Source: Comamonas sp. lk (GTDB taxonomy: Bacteria > Pseudomonadota > Gammaproteobacteria > Burkholderiales > Burkholderiaceae_C). Taken from it: a stretch of 64,000 bases of DNA. How positions within the stretch are numbered: the stretch's first letter is position 1; every line of letters starts with the position of its first letter. This document shows positions 60,671 through 64,000 of this stretch, piece by piece. Below the pieces are notes generated by a model, which saw only the letters and a program-made list of their open reading frames with translations, ran no database searches and was not told the origin of the DNA. The translations under genes and the position numbers were made by a program. Where the stretch lies: assembly GCA_945865675.1 (NCBI GenBank), contig CAMBFO010000002.1, positions 1 to 64,000 on the forward strand, read 5' to 3'.

Positions 60671-61525
60671 TTACTGTATGCGCGCGGCCAGCAATTCCCA
60701 CACCGGTGTCAAACCGCCGGGCAGGTAAGGCAGAGTGCCTAGCTCTGTGTGGCTTTCTAAGGGGCTGTGAAAGTCGCTGCCGCGTGAGGCAGCCAGCCCA
60801 AATTCTTGTGCCGTGGCAGCATAAGTGACATATTCCGCAGCCGAATGGCTCCCAGTCACCACTTCCACACCGCGCCCGCCATGGCCTTTGAATTCGGTAA
60901 ACAGCGCGAACTCTTCGTTGGGGGTAAATTTGTAGCGCGCCGGATGCGCCACCACCGCCATGCCACCGGCGCCGGTAATCCAGCCCACCGCGTCTTTGAG
61001 CGTGGCCCAGCGGTGCTCCACATAGCCGGGCTTGCCCTCGGTCAGGTATTTGCGAAATACCTCGTTGGTTTCTTTGCAGACGCCGGTCTCGACCAAGTGC
61101 CGGGCGAAATGGGTACGGGAAATCAGGTCGGGGTTGCCCACGTATTGCAGCGCGCCTTCAAACGCACCCTTGATGCCCACTTTGGCCAAGCCGTCGGCCA
61201 TGTCCTGTGCCCGCAGCCTGCGTCCGCCGCGGGTCTGCTCTAGGCCTTCGCGCAAATCCGCATTGTCGGTGTCGATGCCCAGGCCCACGATGTGGACGGT
61301 TTTGCCCAGAAAAGTGACCGAAATTTCCACGCCCGTGATGTAGCGCATGCCTACCGCCTTGGCTGCGGCTGCGGCGCGGGCCTGGCCGCCAATCTCGTCA
61401 TGGTCGGTCAACGCCCACAGCTCCACGCCGTTGGAGGCGGCACGCTCGGCCAAGGCTTCAGGGGTCAGGGTGCCGTCCGAGACCACAGAGTGGCAGTGCA
61501 GGTCGGCGTTGAGGATGGAGATCAC
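60671..61525 (-). CDS. PHP-domain phosphatase (nucleoside 3',5'-bisphosphate type, RNase AM-like)
   Basis: The 284-residue product has the PHP motifs: ADLHCHSVVSDGTLTPEALA, ALTDHDEIGG, TGVEISVTF, AVVAHPARYKF and GSDFHSPLESHTELG. The four motifs give a trinuclear metal site. Relatives include E. coli YciV (RNase AM), which removes nucleotides from RNA ends and 3',5'-bisphosphates. It begins the run to YciO, M50 and trpS. Confidence 0.92.
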   Translation of the reverse strand: MISILNADLHCHSVVSDGTLTPEALAERAASNGVELWALTDHDEIGGQARAAAAAKAVGMRYITGVEISVTFLGKTVHIVGLGIDTDNADLREGLEQTRGGRRLRAQDMADGLAKVGIKGAFEGALQYVGNPDLISRTHFARHLVETGVCKETNEVFRKYLTEGKPGYVEHRWATLKDAVGWITGAGGMAVVAHPARYKFTPNEEFALFTEFKGHGGRGVEVVTGSHSAAEYVTYAATAQEFGLAASRGSDFHSPLESHTELGTLPYLPGGLTPVWELLAARIQ

Positions 61526-61810
61526 TGCGGCATTTTAGGCGCTGGGGATGGGGTTGGGGTTTGGCGGCTGTGGCTTGGTGGGTTGACTGGGTTGGGTCGG
61601 GAATTTGCTGGGTATTGGCCAGGGCATGGTTTTTTTCAGCGCAAGGTCTAAATTGGTCGGTGGACCGATGATTTCGGAAGGTGGTTGACTGGCCGCTTCC
61701 TAGCCAAAGGGGTCTCAAATGTCCCCAAAGTTGTCGGCCCAAAGCGGACAGGTCTAAGGCGACTTCTGACCTGCCGCAATCGCCTGAAATCAAGGGAAAG
61801 CCGCTGCGCT

Positions 61811-62713
61811 ATGCTCCCGTTGATGCAGTCCCGCTTTGATAGCCCCACCACGCGCGCCGCCGGCTGGATGGCCGGCTGGCTGACGCTGATGGTGGTAATC
61901 GCCGTCGCCGGGCGTGAGGCCGCGCGCGAACTGTCGGTGTTCCAGATCATGCTGCTTCGCTCTACGCTGGGAATGTTCATGCTATGGCCGCTCGTACGCG
62001 CAGCAGGCGGTCTTATCGCGGTACGGACCGAACGGCTGCCTCAACACGCGCTGCGTAATGCGGTGCACTATGCCGGGCAGTATGGTTGGTTTGTAGCCCT
62101 GACACTGATCCCGCTCGCAGAGTTGGTTTCCATTGAATTCACCATGCCGATATGGTCGGCGGCCCTGGCCGTAGTCTTTCTCGGTGAGCGAATGGGTGCT
62201 CGTAAGTGGTTCGCGGTGCTGCTAGGTCTCGTGGGTGTGGCAGTGATCGTGCGTCCCGGCGCAGGCGCGATAGACAGCGGGCAGATCATTGCGCTTGCCT
62301 CAGCCCTCGGGTTCGCAGTCTCCGTCGTGCTGGTGAAGTCCCTTACCCGCATGGATGCAGCAGTGGCGATAAGTTTCTGGATGCTGGTGGTACAAAGCGC
62401 GATCGGGCTGGTGCCGGCGCTTATCGTCTGGCAATGGCCCTCTGTCCACACCTGGGGTTGGGTAGTTGTGGTGGCGTTTTGCGGAACCTACTCGCATTAC
62501 TGCTTCGCCAGGGCGATGCAGCTTGCAGATGCCACCGTTGTCGTACCGATGGACTTCCTGCGTGTGCCCTTGACCGCGCTGGTTGGCTGGTTGGCTTACT
62601 CGGAAAGATTGGATCTATTTACGTTGTTAGGCATTGGCCTGATTCTGACTGGGAACGTTCTGAACCTGGCTCGCCTGCCAACGGATGATGAGCGGGTCCA
62701 GCCCAAGGAGTGA
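61811..62713 (+). CDS. EamA/DMT-family transporter (second copy)
   Basis: The 300-residue product has ten helices with the DMT layout (WLTLMVVIAVAGREAARELS, PLAELVSIEFTMPIWSAALA, RVPLTALVGWLAYSERLDLF). It is divergent from the PHP gene and may be from a different origin, since it differs from the first copy. Substrate unknown. The start is one of two nearby ATG codons; 61811 is the first. Confidence 0.9.
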   Translation: MLPLMQSRFDSPTTRAAGWMAGWLTLMVVIAVAGREAARELSVFQIMLLRSTLGMFMLWPLVRAAGGLIAVRTERLPQHALRNAVHYAGQYGWFVALTLIPLAELVSIEFTMPIWSAALAVVFLGERMGARKWFAVLLGLVGVAVIVRPGAGAIDSGQIIALASALGFAVSVVLVKSLTRMDAAVAISFWMLVVQSAIGLVPALIVWQWPSVHTWGWVVVVAFCGTYSHYCFARAMQLADATVVVPMDFLRVPLTALVGWLAYSERLDLFTLLGIGLILTGNVLNLARLPTDDERVQPKE

Positions 62714-63031
62714 GGTGCCGTCTATTTCGGACGAGGCTGTGAGCACCGGTTTGCGACCCGTACTTGTACGCTTGTTGGCCACCCAGTGTAAAGAATCGAA
62801 CGGCACGTAAGCTGACATTGGCCCCTGATCGCAGATTGCTAAACGCCGTCTTTGCCACCAGCACATTGTCATTTTTTATTGAGTAATTCCGCGTTGAGCA
62901 CCTCGATAGCATCTGCCCCAACGACGCAATTTCACAAGCGACAACACCTCAAAAATTACGGTGATCAAAAGCACTTTGAAGTACACGTCAGGTTCGAGCT
63001 TGCGCGCAAATCCAGCTAGCAAGCCCAGTAT
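62714..63031. other. intergenic region without a recognisable gene
   Basis: Between the EamA gene and the second RluA-family gene. A minus frame of about 100 codons crosses it but has no start signal and no family match. The region is slightly AT-richer near 62920-63020. Confidence 0.4.
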
Positions 63032-63739
63032 TTAAAAATCCGCCGGACACTCCCAGTGCATGGGCATGCCAGTCTGCGGGTGCACCAGCGATAGCCCGCA
63101 GGCGTGTAAAAGCAGGCGCGGGGCCATGGCCTGTACCTGCGCTGGCGCGTACAAAGCATCGCCCAAAATGGCGTGCCCCAAGGCTTGCATGTGCAAGCGC
63201 AGTTGGTGGCTGCGGCCGGTCAGCGGTTCAAGTTCCACCCGGCTGCTTTGGTTTTGCGCATCCTGCGCTACGCAACGCCAGCGGGTTTGGCTGGCTTTGC
63301 CATCGGCCTGGATAACGCGCAAGGGGCGGCGCGGCCAATCGACGGCTATTGGTAAGTCGATAGTCCGCCAAATTCCGTCAGGATCCAAGAGGCCTGCCAC
63401 TTGCGCTACATAGCGTTTTTGAACCAGGCCGTTGGCGAATGCATGGTTGATAGTGCGCTGGGCATCGGCGCCGCGCGCCATCAGCAACAGGCCCGAGGTC
63501 GCCATGTCCAAGCGGTGTACCACTAGCGCGTCCGCAAGGTGCGCTTGTACGCGGGCGCTCAAACAGTCTTGCTTGTCCGCGCCGCGCCCCGGCACTGACA
63601 ACAGCCCTGCCGGTTTGGTCAGCACCAGCAGCGCATCGTCTTGGTACAGCAGTGTGATGTCTGCAAGCGCTGATTTATCGGGGGTGCACATTGCCGTGTT
63701 GATGGGTGCGCGTGTCTGCGCGTTCTTGGCCGAGTTCAT
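63032..63739 (-). CDS. RluA-family pseudouridine synthase (second copy)
   Basis: The 235-residue product has the core HRLDMATSGLLLMARGADAQ, VVHRLD catalytic Asp, KPAGLLSVPGRGADKQDCLS and LTGRSHQLRLHMQALGH, without an S4 domain. It resembles RluA (23S/tRNA U746/U32). Its ATG overlaps the stop of the cytochrome gene by ATGA. It is distinct in sequence from the first copy. Confidence 0.91.
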   Translation of the reverse strand: MNSAKNAQTRAPINTAMCTPDKSALADITLLYQDDALLVLTKPAGLLSVPGRGADKQDCLSARVQAHLADALVVHRLDMATSGLLLMARGADAQRTINHAFANGLVQKRYVAQVAGLLDPDGIWRTIDLPIAVDWPRRPLRVIQADGKASQTRWRCVAQDAQNQSSRVELEPLTGRSHQLRLHMQALGHAILGDALYAPAQVQAMAPRLLLHACGLSLVHPQTGMPMHWECPADF

Positions 63740-64000
63740 CGGCGCTGCTGCGGGTCGCGCACGGCTTGCACTTGCAATTCGCTGATGGCTGCGGCTTGAT
63801 TACCCCAAGCGCTGCGGGAATAAGTGAGCACCTGGGCGATCTGCGCATTGCTTAGTTCCAGCATAAAAGGCGGCATGCCAAAAGGCCGGGCATTGCCTTG
63901 CGTGGAAGGCGCAAAGCCACCGTAGAGCACACTGAGCACTGCGTTGTTGGGCTTGTCCATCAGCAGCGCGTGGTTGCCTACCATTGCGGGATAGATGCCT
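63736..64000 (-). CDS. cytochrome c C-terminal part (partial at window edge)
   Basis: The last 87 codons read GIYPAMVGNHALLMDKPNNA, VLSVLYGGFAP, FGMPPFMLELSNAQIAQVLT and end in a basic tail. This matches the final cytochrome c domain of the membrane cytochrome subunit of alcohol or gluconate dehydrogenases, with the Met ligand in GMPPF. The haem motifs lie beyond the edge, so the family is partly inferred. Confidence 0.75.
   Translation of the reverse strand, partial: GIYPAMVGNHALLMDKPNNAVLSVLYGGFAPSTQGNARPFGMPPFMLELSNAQIAQVLTYSRSAWGNQAAAISELQVQAVRDPQQRR

Noticed and set aside
1-64000. CRISPR arrays, rRNA genes, intact insertion sequences
   Set aside because: No regularly spaced repeats, rRNA-like sequence or transposase frame with terminal repeats was seen.

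Overview
The window looks like a chromosome segment of a betaproteobacterium of the order Burkholderiales, most likely Comamonadaceae (Rhodoferax/Polaromonas-like). This is judged from protein flavour (PpiD next to tRNA-His, TrpS with a C-terminal extra domain, a run of PHP phosphatase, YciO, M50 protease and TrpS genes) and from compact, often overlapping genes. No rRNA, CRISPR array, complete prophage or intact insertion sequence is visible.

Layout. 1-2155: ppiD and tRNA-His. 2112-7320: a loosely packed variable stretch behind the tRNA, holding a HigBA toxin-antitoxin pair broken in both genes, a VOC protein, a GIY-YIG-like protein, a DUF808 membrane protein, a MAPEG fragment, and a cupin/hydrolase pair. 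7321-10180: an orphan protein and a MASE1 histidine kinase/FixJ-type regulator pair with candidate palindromic sites. 10281-16462: the most interesting locus. It holds an ECF sigma factor with an NrsF-type membrane anti-sigma, divergent from a HvfA-type Cys-Gly precursor peptide, an MNIO (DUF692) enzyme, a DUF2063 partner and a DoxX protein. A lipoprotein and a periplasmic thioredoxin plus CcdA-like pair follow. Three near-identical promoters (GTAAC, 17 bp, CGAA or CGGA) lie before the sigma gene, before the precursor and before the thioredoxin, so all three units are probably one envelope-stress regulon.

16582-20857: a subtilase, small periplasmic protein and outer-membrane barrel operon, a divergent Cys-rich lipoprotein and a SIMPL-domain protein. 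21508-32890: a nearly complete phosphonate catabolism locus. Leftward: phnG-H-I-J-K-L-M, phnC-D-E-E and a PhnZ-like HD protein. Rightward: DUF1045 and phnN. No phnF regulator is present. 32930-36350: an OmpA-like protein and a short Bap-like adhesin. 36489-40077: a sulfatase and three leftward genes (membrane proteins and a degenerate SGNH protein).

40336-49461 holds a short PuuD-like membrane protein, a LivK-type binding protein, a DinG-family helicase, an RluA-family synthase, trmB, gluQRS, an FAD oxidoreductase and a LysR regulator. 49549-51334 is a pirin/DoxX/flavodoxin group facing the LysR gene; the flavodoxin gene carries an in-frame stop. 51425-64000 is mostly housekeeping: an ABC exporter, Sel1 repeats, an MFS carrier, trhO, two EamA carriers, trpS, an M50 protease, YciO, a PHP phosphatase, a second RluA-family synthase and the end of a cytochrome c gene cut by the window edge.

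How parts fit. The RiPP locus is expected to make an exported, post-translationally modified Cys peptide that binds or buffers metal in the periplasm, with the thioredoxin/CcdA pair supplying thiol chemistry; this role is inferred from known HvfABC and bufferin systems. The phosphonate locus should import organophosphonates and cleave them by the C-P lyase route, with the HD protein as a possible second, oxidative route.
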